Assembly: GCF_051201625.1 (NCBI RefSeq)
Contig: NZ_CP179203.1
Location: 3,286,001 to 3,350,000 of the forward strand
Origin: Shimia sp051201625
GTDB lineage: Bacteria > Pseudomonadota > Alphaproteobacteria > Rhodobacterales > Rhodobacteraceae
Direction of reading: 5' to 3'
Length of the DNA stretch: 64,000 nucleotides
The notes under the pieces are model-generated. The model made no database searches. It worked only from the letters and a program-made list of their open reading frames with translations, and was not told where the DNA came from. Positions 1 to 8,243 of this stretch are shown piece by piece. The position numbers were made by a program, and so were the translations under genes. Within the stretch, counting starts at the first letter, position 1. Every line of letters starts with the position of its first letter.

Positions 1-2
1 AC

Positions 3-818
3 ATGACAAAACTTTTCGCCTTGGCGCTGGCATCGTGCGCGCTGTTTAACACAGCGGCAAATGCTGACGAAAATTGTGCAAATGGCAAGACGCTCACCAA
101 TGGCAAGTTTACGATCGCCACTGGCAACCCCGCATATTATCCGTGGGTCATGGACGACGCACCAGAGAGTGGTCAAGGTTTCGAGGCTGCCGTAGCGTAC
201 GCATTGGTGAGTGAAATGGGTTTCACGGCGAATGACGTCATTTGGGTCCGGTCTTCTTTCGACGAAGCAATCCAACCCGGCACCAAGAATTTTGATATCA
301 ATATGCAGCAGTATTCAATAACACCTGAACGGCAGGAGGTTGTTGACTTTTCGATGCCTTACTACTCCGCCCCCATGGCTGTCCTTGTCAGTCCGAGTGC
401 AGTTAACACCCAGCCCACCATGTCCGCACTGAAAGAGTTAAAATGGGGAGCCGTGGGGTCAACCACGGCTGTCACAAAACTTTACGACGTTGTTAAACCT
501 GACAGTGATCTCTTGCTCTATGGAGATAATGCAGACGTCAACGCCGCGATGAGCGCCAACCAAATTGATGCAGCACTATTTGATCTACCTACTGCACTTT
601 TTCTCAGTGCCGTTATGATCGAAGGCTCCAAGGTTATAGGACAATTTCCAGCAGATGGCGGAGACAACCCTGATCAGTTTGGCATGTTGATGGAGAAGGG
701 CAATCCGATCAAAGCATGCATCGATGATGCCCTGTCCAATATGAAAGAAAACGGCACACTAGCGGCAATCGAAGCTAAGTGGCTGCAGGATACGACCGGC
801 GTTCCACTGATTGAATAA
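3..818 (+). CDS. Polar amino-acid ABC transporter, periplasmic substrate-binding protein
   Basis: This 271-residue protein should bind an amino acid or similar small polar solute in the periplasm and deliver it to the permease encoded next door. It opens with a signal peptide (hydrophobic stretch from residue 4, cleavage probably after ANA at about residue 21). The mature part has the family 3 binding-protein pattern: an early ATGNPAYYPWV segment, a GFEAAVAYAL stretch, and the typical RQEVVDFSMPYY lobe-crossing motif. Length fits the family. The ATG at position 3 is almost at the window edge, so an upstream start or promoter cannot be assessed. It overlaps the permease by 8 bases. The exact ligand cannot be read from sequence. 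Confidence 0.9.
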   Translation: MTKLFALALASCALFNTAANADENCANGKTLTNGKFTIATGNPAYYPWVMDDAPESGQGFEAAVAYALVSEMGFTANDVIWVRSSFDEAIQPGTKNFDINMQQYSITPERQEVVDFSMPYYSAPMAVLVSPSAVNTQPTMSALKELKWGAVGSTTAVTKLYDVVKPDSDLLLYGDNADVNAAMSANQIDAALFDLPTALFLSAVMIEGSKVIGQFPADGGDNPDQFGMLMEKGNPIKACIDDALSNMKENGTLAAIEAKWLQDTTGVPLIE

Positions 819-1653
819 CGTGGATAAAAACAACGCACCGAAAATGACGCGGCGCGAATACTATGAAAAACAACAACGTAAACGCGCCACTTTAATAGCA
901 ACCGTCAGTACAATTTTTGTTGTGCTGGCATTTGTTGTGATCATTCCGCAAACTCCTGGTTGGGAGAAGGTTCAAAAGAGCTTTTTCAATGGTGATGTAC
1001 TTGCCAAATCATTTCCGAAATTACTGGATGCTTTCACAGTCAATATCATGATCTTTGCTTGGTCCGCGCCGGCTATTGCGGTGCTGGGTTTACTGATCGC
1101 GTTGGCACGTGACGCCAAATCACCGGCACTTTTCCCACTTCGGATTTTTGGAGCAGCCTTCACGGACGTATTTCGCGGCGTGCCAGTGATCCTTACTGTT
1201 TATCTAATCGGTTTTGGTATTCCGGGACTTGGTCTATCGCGACCATGGAATTCCCCATACATCTGGGGTTCACTTGCACTGATCCTCACATACTCCGCCT
1301 ATGTAGCCGAAATCTTTCGCTCGGGGATTGATAGCGTGCATCACTCACAGCGTGCGGCAGCACTATCACTGGGTTTGTCTGAGGGACAAGCAATGCGCGA
1401 CGTGATCCTTCCCCAGGCTATCCGCAACGTAGTTCCAAGCCAAATGAACATGCTGATCGCACTGCAGAAAGATGTGTCTCTGTTGAGCTTTATCGGACCT
1501 GTTGAAATTTTTCGACAGGCCGGCGTCTTCAAATCTTTGCTTGCGAACTTCACACCATACGTCGGGGCAGCAATCATCTTTTTAGTTCTGACAATCCCCG
1601 CCACTCGCTACGCCGATTACTTGATGGCACGCCAAACGCGGGAGCGGCGATAA
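811..1653 (+). CDS. Polar amino-acid ABC transporter, permease (HisM/ArtQ type)
   Basis: Inner-membrane permease of the importer formed with the genes on either side. After a charged N-terminus there is a transmembrane segment around residues 30-48, and the C-terminal two thirds hold the binding-protein-dependent permease core with the cytoplasmic EAA-like loop (AALSLGLSEGQAMRDVILPQA) that docks the ATPase. The longest frame starts at a TTG that overlaps the end of the binding-protein gene; a GTG at 820 or the ATG at 844 (MTRREYYEKQQ) are realistic alternatives. The stop shares one base with the ATPase start, so the three genes are translationally coupled. Confidence 0.9.
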   Translation: MNNVDKNNAPKMTRREYYEKQQRKRATLIATVSTIFVVLAFVVIIPQTPGWEKVQKSFFNGDVLAKSFPKLLDAFTVNIMIFAWSAPAIAVLGLLIALARDAKSPALFPLRIFGAAFTDVFRGVPVILTVYLIGFGIPGLGLSRPWNSPYIWGSLALILTYSAYVAEIFRSGIDSVHHSQRAAALSLGLSEGQAMRDVILPQAIRNVVPSQMNMLIALQKDVSLLSFIGPVEIFRQAGVFKSLLANFTPYVGAAIIFLVLTIPATRYADYLMARQTRERR

Positions 1654-2384
1654 TGCTGAAACTGCGACTGCGAGGCGTCGTTAAGCGCTTTGGAAATGTT
1701 ACTGTATGCGATGGCGTCGACCTTGACGTAGAAGAAGGTCAGTTAGTGTGCCTTATTGGCGCTTCTGGAGCTGGAAAGTCGACGCTTTTGAGATGCATCA
1801 ATTTGCTTGAACCAATTGATGAAGGTGAAATTCTCCTAGATAAGCAAGATATTGCTGTGCCTGGCCTTGATCCACAATCCGTGCGAACGCGGATCGGCAT
1901 TGTTTTTCAAAATTTCAATCTTTTTCCGCATATGACTGCACTTCAAAATGCAATGTTGGCTCCACGGCGTGTGCGCGGTTTATCACATGCGCAGATACAG
2001 CCAGAGGTGGAGGCACTATTCGAAAGGTTTGATTTGGCCGAGCGTATGCACAACTACCCAGATCAATTATCTGGCGGACAGCAGCAGCGTGCCGCAATTG
2101 TTCGTGCGTTGGCAATGCGACCAGAGGTAATGCTGTTTGACGAGATTACCTCAGCACTTGACCCGCAACTGGTTGGCGAAATTCTGGATGTTCTACTCAT
2201 GCTTAAAAAACAAGGCATGACGATGGTCATGGCTACGCACGAAATGGGTTTTGCACGGCAAGCAGCAGACAAAGTATGCTTTCTCAAGAACGGACGAATT
2301 ATAGAGGAAGCACACCCATCCACTCTGTTCCAGGCACCAGTTCAGGACGAAACTCGCCGTTTTCTTTCACGAGCTTTGAAATAA
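1653..2384 (+). CDS. Polar amino-acid ABC transporter, ATP-binding protein (GlnQ/HisP type)
   Basis: Cytoplasmic ATPase of the amino-acid importer, 243 residues, the normal size for GlnQ/HisP. Walker A is GASGAGKST at 36-44, followed by a Q-loop (VFQNFNLFPHMT), the signature LSGGQQQR at about 140, Walker B VMLFDEI, the D-loop SALDPQ and the switch histidine in ATHEMGFA. The ATG overlaps the permease stop (TAATG). The gene ends 30 bases before a gene on the opposite strand, with no clear terminator hairpin between them. Confidence 0.93.
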   Translation: MLKLRLRGVVKRFGNVTVCDGVDLDVEEGQLVCLIGASGAGKSTLLRCINLLEPIDEGEILLDKQDIAVPGLDPQSVRTRIGIVFQNFNLFPHMTALQNAMLAPRRVRGLSHAQIQPEVEALFERFDLAERMHNYPDQLSGGQQQRAAIVRALAMRPEVMLFDEITSALDPQLVGEILDVLLMLKKQGMTMVMATHEMGFARQAADKVCFLKNGRIIEEAHPSTLFQAPVQDETRRFLSRALK

Positions 2385-2414
2385 TAAAAAAAGCCGCCCG
2401 AACACCAGATTCAC

Positions 2415-3362
2415 TCATAGCTCTTCGTGGATTGAAACGAGGCATGCGAAATGGACTGCCATCCCAGCATAGTGCAATTTTCGAACCTCTGGAATGCTGA
2501 ACATTTGGTTCATAATCGCTTGCCTGCGGGTGTGAGTTTGGCGGATCGCGCGATCTTCCACAAGGTTGAGGTTATAGGCGTTATACTGTTTGTGGCCTAC
2601 GGTACGCCGCTTCGCCGCGCGGTTGCGTCCGTTTGCATCGCCGCGAAAAATACGCGTGGCGGTGGCAAGATCCTGGCTGCGATGAATGTAATGGTTGATG
2701 CACCCCCCCGCCCATGTCTGTGCCGCCTCCGGCACGCGCATGCTGGTCATCCAGCCTACATCGAAGGGTTTGGTGTCTAGCGGGATCATCTGTGTCGTGA
2801 CCGCACGAATGCTTTCGGATGGCACCTTGAGATCCTTGGGTCGGTGCGGATGTGAACCAGAAAATTTTTCCAGGCGGAAAAAGTTCTTCACGCCAGAGCC
2901 TTGGGTGGGATCAGAGGCGGCCATAAGAAAGGTATCGAGCAGATTACCGCCGTGCCAAAATCCATAGCCTGCATCGCCGAAAATTTTCCAGGCCATGCTC
3001 ACGACATCACATTCCGCGAAGGCCTCTAAAAAGCCGCTCACGTCTTGTCCGGGAGCCTCGAGATGGACAAACTCGTCGAGGTCTATATGTAGCGCCCATG
3101 TTTGATCCTGGGCCTCGGTGTGGGCAATGCAGCGGCGAACAGCGCTGGTTTGGACGGTTCTGTCGGCCAGCGGGGCTGGATTGTCGACATGGTAGATAGG
3201 AAACACCGCGCCGATCGCCGCAATCAACGCCTCAGTTCCGTCGCTACAATCATTGGTGGCTACGAAGATCTTGTCGAAGCCAAGCGCAAAGTGGTGCGCA
3301 CACCATTCAACCAAAAAGGGCGCCTCATCTTTGGCGCTTGCAACGATACATGCGCTGTCCAT
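2415..3362 (-). CDS. Glycosyltransferase family 2-like protein
   Basis: A 315-residue protein resembling the family 2 / family 92 type glycosyltransferases found in polysaccharide and surface-glycan loci. The N-terminus (ACIVASAKDEAPFLVEW) and the following FDKIFVATNDCSDGTE strand-loop are the nucleotide-sugar binding half of a GT-A fold, and HIDLDEF supplies the DxD metal motif (D94, D96). No membrane segment or signal peptide is evident, so it is probably cytoplasmic. The start ATG follows a GGGG-rich ribosome site 19 bases after the previous minus-strand reading frame. It lies downstream of a broken FkbM methyltransferase, suggesting a former two- or three-gene glycan-decoration unit. Donor and acceptor are unknown. 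Confidence 0.78.
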   Translation of the reverse strand: MDSACIVASAKDEAPFLVEWCAHHFALGFDKIFVATNDCSDGTEALIAAIGAVFPIYHVDNPAPLADRTVQTSAVRRCIAHTEAQDQTWALHIDLDEFVHLEAPGQDVSGFLEAFAECDVVSMAWKIFGDAGYGFWHGGNLLDTFLMAASDPTQGSGVKNFFRLEKFSGSHPHRPKDLKVPSESIRAVTTQMIPLDTKPFDVGWMTSMRVPEAAQTWAGGCINHYIHRSQDLATATRIFRGDANGRNRAAKRRTVGHKQYNAYNLNLVEDRAIRQTHTRRQAIMNQMFSIPEVRKLHYAGMAVHFACLVSIHEEL

Positions 3363-3380
3363 ATTACTCGATCCCCGCGC

Positions 3381-4259
3381 TCATCGTGGATCGGCGTAGG
3401 GCAGTTGGTCGATGTAGCGGTGGATCGCCTCGGCATTTGGGTGGCCTGAGTCTTCCAACAAGGTCAGGATCTTCAAGACTACGTCTTGGCTGTCGAAAAC
3501 CGCTTCCGCCAGGATCGCCAGATGCACCAGGCGCTGCACTTCCAGCTTTTCCAAGGCCAGAAGGCTGCGGATAAACACCGCGTCGCCATCGACGAATTGG
3601 CTGCGAAACCGCCGCCGCCGTAGCCGATAGGTGTAGCGCCCCAAGAAGGGATACATTTTCTGTTCGAGGAATTTATGGAAGTCGAAGCCGAGCGCGCGCA
3701 GGCTTTGCATCTGTGCATCCATCAAGGGCTGGTCGACATAGATCGGTGTGCCCGCGATCTCGGTGAGGACGGCCACTGCCTATCCGATCTTGAACGCGCC
3801 CGCCTCAAAGACTGCGACTTCGCCGCCCTGGATGTCGATCTTAAGCAGGTCAAACTCGGGGATCTCGTCGATGCGGTCAAGCGCCTTTGTCTCAACTGCC
3901 TGGCGTGCCACGACAGCGGCGCCTTTCTTGAATTGTCCAAGTGCCTCGAAGGTGGCTACATTGGGTTCAAGAAGCGAGGTAAACCCTGACGACTCGCAGA
4001 TTTTCAGCTCCTCTGCACTGCCCGCGCCCACGGCATAGGGCAGATAGTGGGCATTGGGATGAGGGGCTTTTTGCAGTTTCTCAAAGGCGCTAGGGTGCGG
4101 TTCGAACCCCCAGATCTCACACTTGCCCAGGTCGCGCAGCCGCGCATAGGGGTTATCGTTGATCGGATTGGCGCCGATGTCGACGATCCGTGTCAGCCGC
4201 TCAGGCGCCAGTATTTGGATTAGATAGAGGCAGCGTTCGGGATCAAATCCTATACCCAT
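3381..4259 (-). pseudogene. FkbM-family methyltransferase, interrupted by an in-frame TAG
   Basis: Two collinear pieces in one frame together make an FkbM-type SAM-dependent methyltransferase of roughly 290 residues. The first piece starts at the ATG at 4259 (MGIGFDPERC, ribosome site AAAGGG). It holds the SAM-binding RIVDIGANP (residues 24-32), WGFEPHP, and the late family motif FDLLKIDIQGGE. Then a TAG at 3782-3780 cuts the frame after FEAGAFKIG. Directly after it the same frame continues with AVAVLTEIAGTPIYVDQPL and GFDFHKFLEQ, the normal C-terminal part of the family. No indel is needed: one base change would restore the protein. The second piece has a GTG at 3776 but no convincing ribosome site. 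It is most likely a recent nonsense mutation; readthrough or a sequencing error are alternatives. Confidence 0.8.
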
Positions 4260-4301
4260 GGTGCAATGCCCTTTATGTGGGGATGAGAGGGGGCTAACTG
4301 T

Positions 4302-4606
4302 CACATCCCGTGAGTTGGTATGGAATTTTCTTGAACAGCTAGGGTTTGAGTTTGTGCCAGTCTTTCATGGCTTGCAAGGGGAAATATGCCCAAAAGTTGG
4401 TGACGGCCTAGGTCGTCGATGATCTAGGCGATCCTGTCATCCAGGTCATAGCCAGCGACATAGCTGAAGAGTGATCTCAGGAAGGGGTTCGATTTGAGCA
4501 GGAGTTCGAGCGCCTCTTGGCGGCTGAACGTGTCCAGTGAGAGCCCATGGTGACGGGTGCTGCACTTCGCACGAATGGCGGCACTGCGTCGGAAACAGTT
4601 TTCGGA
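4302..4606 (-). pseudogene. Decayed coding remnant upstream of the FkbM pseudogene
   Basis: On the minus strand the frame from 4606 down to 4427 reads as plausible protein (for example TFSRQEALELLLKSNPFLRS, then YVAGYDLDDRIA). It stops at a TAG at 4426-4424 and continues in the same frame (IIDDLGRHQLLGIFPLA) to a TGA near 4302. A further TAG at 4609-4607 closes it upstream. The amino-acid texture looks coding, but there is no start and I do not recognise the family. It is probably the C-terminal end of another gene of the same decaying surface-glycan block. Confidence 0.35.
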
Positions 4607-4959
4607 CTACGTTATGAACAGACGAAGTCGTACATTCATACCGCCTACTGATTACCGGGGTATTCCTCCGATTAAGCCAAAATCGTCTCTGTGACATCGA
4701 CCCAAAAGCATTATCTCAAAAGCGATCTGACAACTGTAGTAAGATAAGTTTGTCAGCTTCGTCGGTCACGGCCAGAACTAAACTATTGCCCTCACAAGCA
4801 ACATTTTCGGTGACACTTGTAAAAAGAAAAATGGGTATATTTTGCCATTATTTGGCAATGGTTATGAGCATAGAAAGGCTCACTTTGGTTGGTTCTCTGC
4901 GGCCAGATTTAAATTTTCTACTAATCAATAAACTGCGATATGTACCAGCGCCTGTTACA
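4607..4959. other. Intergenic stretch, no gene recognised
   Basis: About 350 bases of AT-richer DNA between the decayed remnant and the dehydrogenase gene. It holds a short hairpin (TTGCCA / TGGCAA at 4842-4858, five-base loop) roughly 100 bases beyond the 3' end of the minus-strand operon. The hairpin has no T-run on that strand, so it is a poor terminator. A 71-codon plus-strand reading frame here resembles nothing known and overlaps the end of the dehydrogenase gene. Confidence 0.5.
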
Positions 4960-6084
4960 TTATAGATCTATCCATGCCGCATTCCGCGCAGAAGATCGCA
5001 CACAAGCGTCAATAAATTCGACACCCCTTAATCCATCCAAGACTGTGGGGTACTGAACACTGACGTCCAAACCTCTTCTTTCGCGATGTGCCTCAATGGC
5101 ATTTGCTGCCTCTCCATAAATGTTAGCGAAAGCTTCGAGATAACCTTCGGGATGACCGGGTGGCAGACGGCTCATCCGGGCGGCAGCATCCCCTGTCCCT
5201 GCCCCATTGCGTGTAAGAAGGCGCTTTGGTTCACCAAACGGAGTATGTTGTAAATGATTGGGGTTTTCCTGCGCCCATTCTAACCCGCCTGCTTCGCCAT
5301 AGACCCTAATGCTTAACGCATTCTCATTACCTGGTGCGACTTGACTACACCAAAGCATACCCTTGGCTCCACCTTCAAAACGAAGCAGGACGTGGCCGTT
5401 GTCGTCAACCTTACGGCCTGGCACAAATGCATCAAGGTCAGCGGCGAGGCTAACGACCTCCAATCCTGTGACAAACCGAGCTAGGTTATGTGCGTGGGTA
5501 CCAATATCACCGGTGGAACCGCCTGCGCCAGAGCGTGCTGGATCTGTGCGCCATTCAGCCTGTTTGAAATCCTGTTCCACTGACAGCCAATCTTGTGCAT
5601 ATTCTACCTGAATGACACGCACTTTTCCAATCTCACCGGCCGCAATCATTTCACGGGCTTGGCGAACCATCGGGTAGCCGGTGTAATTGTGGGTTAGGAT
5701 GAAAAGACCATCAGAATTCTCAGCAATTTTCACCAATTTTTTTGCATCACCAAGGGTGGACGTCAGAGGTTTATCACAAATAACATGAATGCCACGTTTT
5801 AGAAATTCTCGTGCAGCGGCATAATGGACGTGATTAGGCGTAACGATCGAAACAGCTTCGATACCATTTTTTAGACGCGCCTCACGAACCGCCATTTTCT
5901 TGAAGTTGTCATAAACACGAGGCAGTCCAAGTTCTTCGCCAGAGGCCCGTGCCTTCTCCGGTGTTGAGGACAATGCTCCCGCAACGAGTTCAAAGCGGTC
6001 ATCTATACGCGACGCAATACGGTGTACCGAGCCTATAAACGCATCATTTCCACCGCCAACCATACCCAGCCTGATCCGTCCCAT
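4960..6084 (-). CDS. Gfo/Idh/MocA-family NAD(P)-dependent oxidoreductase
   Basis: A 374-residue dehydrogenase for a sugar, polyol or inositol-like substrate. The Rossmann part begins GMVGGGNDAFIG (residues 7-18), the conserved lysine is in CDKPLT at about 100, and GDIGTHAHNLARF carries the D..H catalytic pair of the family. The ATG at 6084 is chosen over an upstream one at 6150 because it has a GGGGAT ribosome site, starts the fold correctly, and lies one base after the isomerase stop. It is the last gene of the ten-gene operon that starts at 15449. In this family such enzymes often act with a xylose-isomerase-like TIM-barrel partner, as found immediately upstream. The substrate is not known. 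Confidence 0.87.
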   Translation of the reverse strand: MGRIRLGMVGGGNDAFIGSVHRIASRIDDRFELVAGALSSTPEKARASGEELGLPRVYDNFKKMAVREARLKNGIEAVSIVTPNHVHYAAAREFLKRGIHVICDKPLTSTLGDAKKLVKIAENSDGLFILTHNYTGYPMVRQAREMIAAGEIGKVRVIQVEYAQDWLSVEQDFKQAEWRTDPARSGAGGSTGDIGTHAHNLARFVTGLEVVSLAADLDAFVPGRKVDDNGHVLLRFEGGAKGMLWCSQVAPGNENALSIRVYGEAGGLEWAQENPNHLQHTPFGEPKRLLTRNGAGTGDAAARMSRLPPGHPEGYLEAFANIYGEAANAIEAHRERRGLDVSVQYPTVLDGLRGVEFIDACVRSSARNAAWIDL

Positions 6085-6085
6085 A

Positions 6086-7141
6086 TCAAGTAATCCCCAG
6101 CATTGTGCGATTTGCAGCTTCGTCAGTACCGGCATCCGCGAAATCGTCAAACGCGCGTTCAGTTACGCGGATGATCTGATCCCGCACAAAGGCAGCTCCT
6201 TCACGTGCACCATCTTCCGGATGCTTCAGGCAACATTCCCATTCGACGACAGCCCATCCATCAAAATCGATGGCTGCCAGCTTTGAGAAAATCGCGCCAA
6301 AATCAACCTGACCATCACCAAGTGAACGAAACCTCGCTGCCCGATCAATCCATGGCTGATAACCAGAATAAACACCCTGCCGGCCGGTCGGATTGAACTC
6401 CGCATCCTTAACGTGGAACATTTTGATCCGATCCTTGTAGATGTCTATATTCTCCAAGTAATCCAAGCATTGCAGCAAATAATGCGATGGATCATAGAGC
6501 ATATTACACCGCGAGTGATTGTCGACACGCTCAAGAAACATCTCGAACGTAACGCCGTCATGCAAATCTTCACCAGGATGAATTTCGTAGCAAATGTTGA
6601 CGTCGTTTTCTTCGGCATGATCGAGGATCGGGCGCCAGCGATTTGCCAATTCATCAAAAGCAGTTTCCACCAGCCCAGCGGGGCGTTGAGGCCAAGGATA
6701 GACATAAGGCCATGCCAGCGCACCAGAGAAAGAGACGTGATTTTTGATGCCCATCTTGGCAGACGCAGAAATTGCGTTCATTACCTGATCAACCGCCCAT
6801 TTCTGTCGTGCAGCGGGATTGCCGTGCACGGAGGGGTCGGCAAATCCATCAAAAGAAACATCGTAGGCGGGATGAACAGCCACCAGCTGGCCTTGCAAGT
6901 GTGTGGAAAGCTCGGTGACTTCGACACCATTGGCGCGAGCTTGTCCTTGGAAATCGTCGCAGTAAGTTTTGCTCTCTGCAGCTTTGCTAAGGTCAAACAA
7001 TCTTGCGTCCCAAGTAGGAACTTGTACCCCTTTGTAACCACAGTCAGCTGCCCATTTGGTAATCGCATCCCAACTATTGAAGGGCGCTTCATCTCCGGCG
7101 AATTGCGCGAGAAATAGCGCTGGACCTTTAATGGTTTTCAT
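6086..7141 (-). CDS. Sugar phosphate isomerase/epimerase (xylose-isomerase-like TIM barrel)
   Basis: A 351-residue AP-endonuclease-2-type TIM barrel that probably isomerises or epimerises a sugar or sugar phosphate with a divalent metal. Likely metal ligands and catalytic residues are visible in order: the glutamate in CYEIHPGED, the aspartate and histidine in YDPSHYLLQ, HVKDAEF, and the late glutamate in VVEWECC. The start at 7141 (MKTIKGPALF) has a strong GGGAGG ribosome site; the frame stays open a little further upstream but without one. It lies between a LacI-type regulator and a Gfo/Idh dehydrogenase, and downstream of a DhaK-DhaL kinase. An isomerase acting just before or after a ketose kinase is a reasonable reading, but not proven. 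Confidence 0.85.
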   Translation of the reverse strand: MKTIKGPALFLAQFAGDEAPFNSWDAITKWAADCGYKGVQVPTWDARLFDLSKAAESKTYCDDFQGQARANGVEVTELSTHLQGQLVAVHPAYDVSFDGFADPSVHGNPAARQKWAVDQVMNAISASAKMGIKNHVSFSGALAWPYVYPWPQRPAGLVETAFDELANRWRPILDHAEENDVNICYEIHPGEDLHDGVTFEMFLERVDNHSRCNMLYDPSHYLLQCLDYLENIDIYKDRIKMFHVKDAEFNPTGRQGVYSGYQPWIDRAARFRSLGDGQVDFGAIFSKLAAIDFDGWAVVEWECCLKHPEDGAREGAAFVRDQIIRVTERAFDDFADAGTDEAANRTMLGIT

Positions 7142-7169
7142 CAGTAATCCTCCCAATACGCTCACTATC

Positions 7170-8243
7170 TTACGGTGGCATGTTTTCTTTTAAATAGACG
7201 TCGATGCGAATACGTTCCTGCGCAACATTGATCGGCAAGCAATCTTTTTGTGCACGCATTACGCGCACCGCACTGCGTATCAAGTGGCCCGGGTCCTGAC
7301 TGATAATCGCATCAAATATGCCGTTATTCAACGCCCCTCGTGACAATGGTGTTAGTTCGTGGGCGACAACCGCGGGCTTTTGTTTCAGCCCGCTACCCTT
7401 GAGTACACGCAACAACCCTTCGTTCCCAGCAGCGGCCGAATAAATACCCATGATATTGCTGGTTTCAGCCAAAACGGTAGACAAAAGACGCTCAACCAAA
7501 TCAGGATCATCCCAACCTTCCAGCGAAGCTAAAATTTGTAATTTGGGAAAATCACGCGCCATAACCTCGTCAAATCCAAGACGCCGCTCAAGGTGATCAC
7601 GGGCGAGCAATGAACCGGTAAGAACTACAATTTTCCCATCATTAGGACTGACAAAACGACCCAAAAGCTGCGCTGCCGTCCGACCGGCTGCAACGTTATC
7701 AACTCCAATGAAATGGTCTCTACCAGAGCTGGGAATATCCGCCACAAGAGATACAACTGTTATTCCATTTGCTTTTAAATGGGCGATGGAGTCACGAACT
7801 GACGGAGTTTCCGGTCCAAAAATTGCCACACCATCGACTTGCGATACATCGATTTGATCAATCGCTTCGGCGAGTACCATTGGGTCAAAAGCAGCAACAC
7901 GCACAAACGATAACCGTGTACGCTCATGGCGCAGACCCGTCTGAAGTTGCTGAATTTGTAATTCCAAAGAAGCCAAAAATTCATTATCATTGGAAGGTAA
8001 AATGAAGACGAAATTATATAACCTACCACGCGCCAAATTGGCGGCCGCAGTGTCTCGCACATAGCCCAATTTAGCAATCGCCCGGTGCACTTTACGCACC
8101 GTTTTTTCGCGCACGCCCGGGCGCGAGTTTAGAACCCTGTCAACCGTGGCCAAACTCACCTCAGCGACGCGCGCAATGTCATTAATAGTTGGAGGCAGAC
8201 TTGTATCTTGGTTTTGCTTCATACGGTCCACATTCGGGCTCAA
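7170..8243 (-). CDS. LacI-family transcriptional regulator inside the DhaKL operon
   Basis: A 357-residue repressor type. The N-terminal helix-turn-helix and hinge are clear: INDIARVAEVSLATVDRVLN, then RPGVREKTVRKVHRAI and a hinge ending AAANLARGR. A periplasmic-binding-protein-like effector domain follows. The reading frame can start at a TTG at 8243 that overlaps the kinase stop, or at the ATG at 8222 (MKQNQDTSLP), which still includes the whole DNA-binding domain. It is co-transcribed with the transporter and enzymes. The palindromes at 15525 and 15555, with the central CpG usual for LacI operators, are its most likely target. The inducer is probably the transported sugar or a phosphorylated intermediate. 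Confidence 0.9.
   Translation of the reverse strand: MSPNVDRMKQNQDTSLPPTINDIARVAEVSLATVDRVLNSRPGVREKTVRKVHRAIAKLGYVRDTAAANLARGRLYNFVFILPSNDNEFLASLELQIQQLQTGLRHERTRLSFVRVAAFDPMVLAEAIDQIDVSQVDGVAIFGPETPSVRDSIAHLKANGITVVSLVADIPSSGRDHFIGVDNVAAGRTAAQLLGRFVSPNDGKIVVLTGSLLARDHLERRLGFDEVMARDFPKLQILASLEGWDDPDLVERLLSTVLAETSNIMGIYSAAAGNEGLLRVLKGSGLKQKPAVVAHELTPLSRGALNNGIFDAIISQDPGHLIRSAVRVMRAQKDCLPINVAQERIRIDVYLKENMPP

Noticed and set aside
4842..4858. Hairpin TTGCCA-N5-TGGCAA as operon terminator
   Set aside because: Short stem, AT-rich and no T-run on the minus strand; it is also about 100 bases past the stop codon.
4750..4965. 71-codon plus-strand open frame
   Set aside because: It runs into the 3' end of the dehydrogenase gene on the other strand and resembles no protein.
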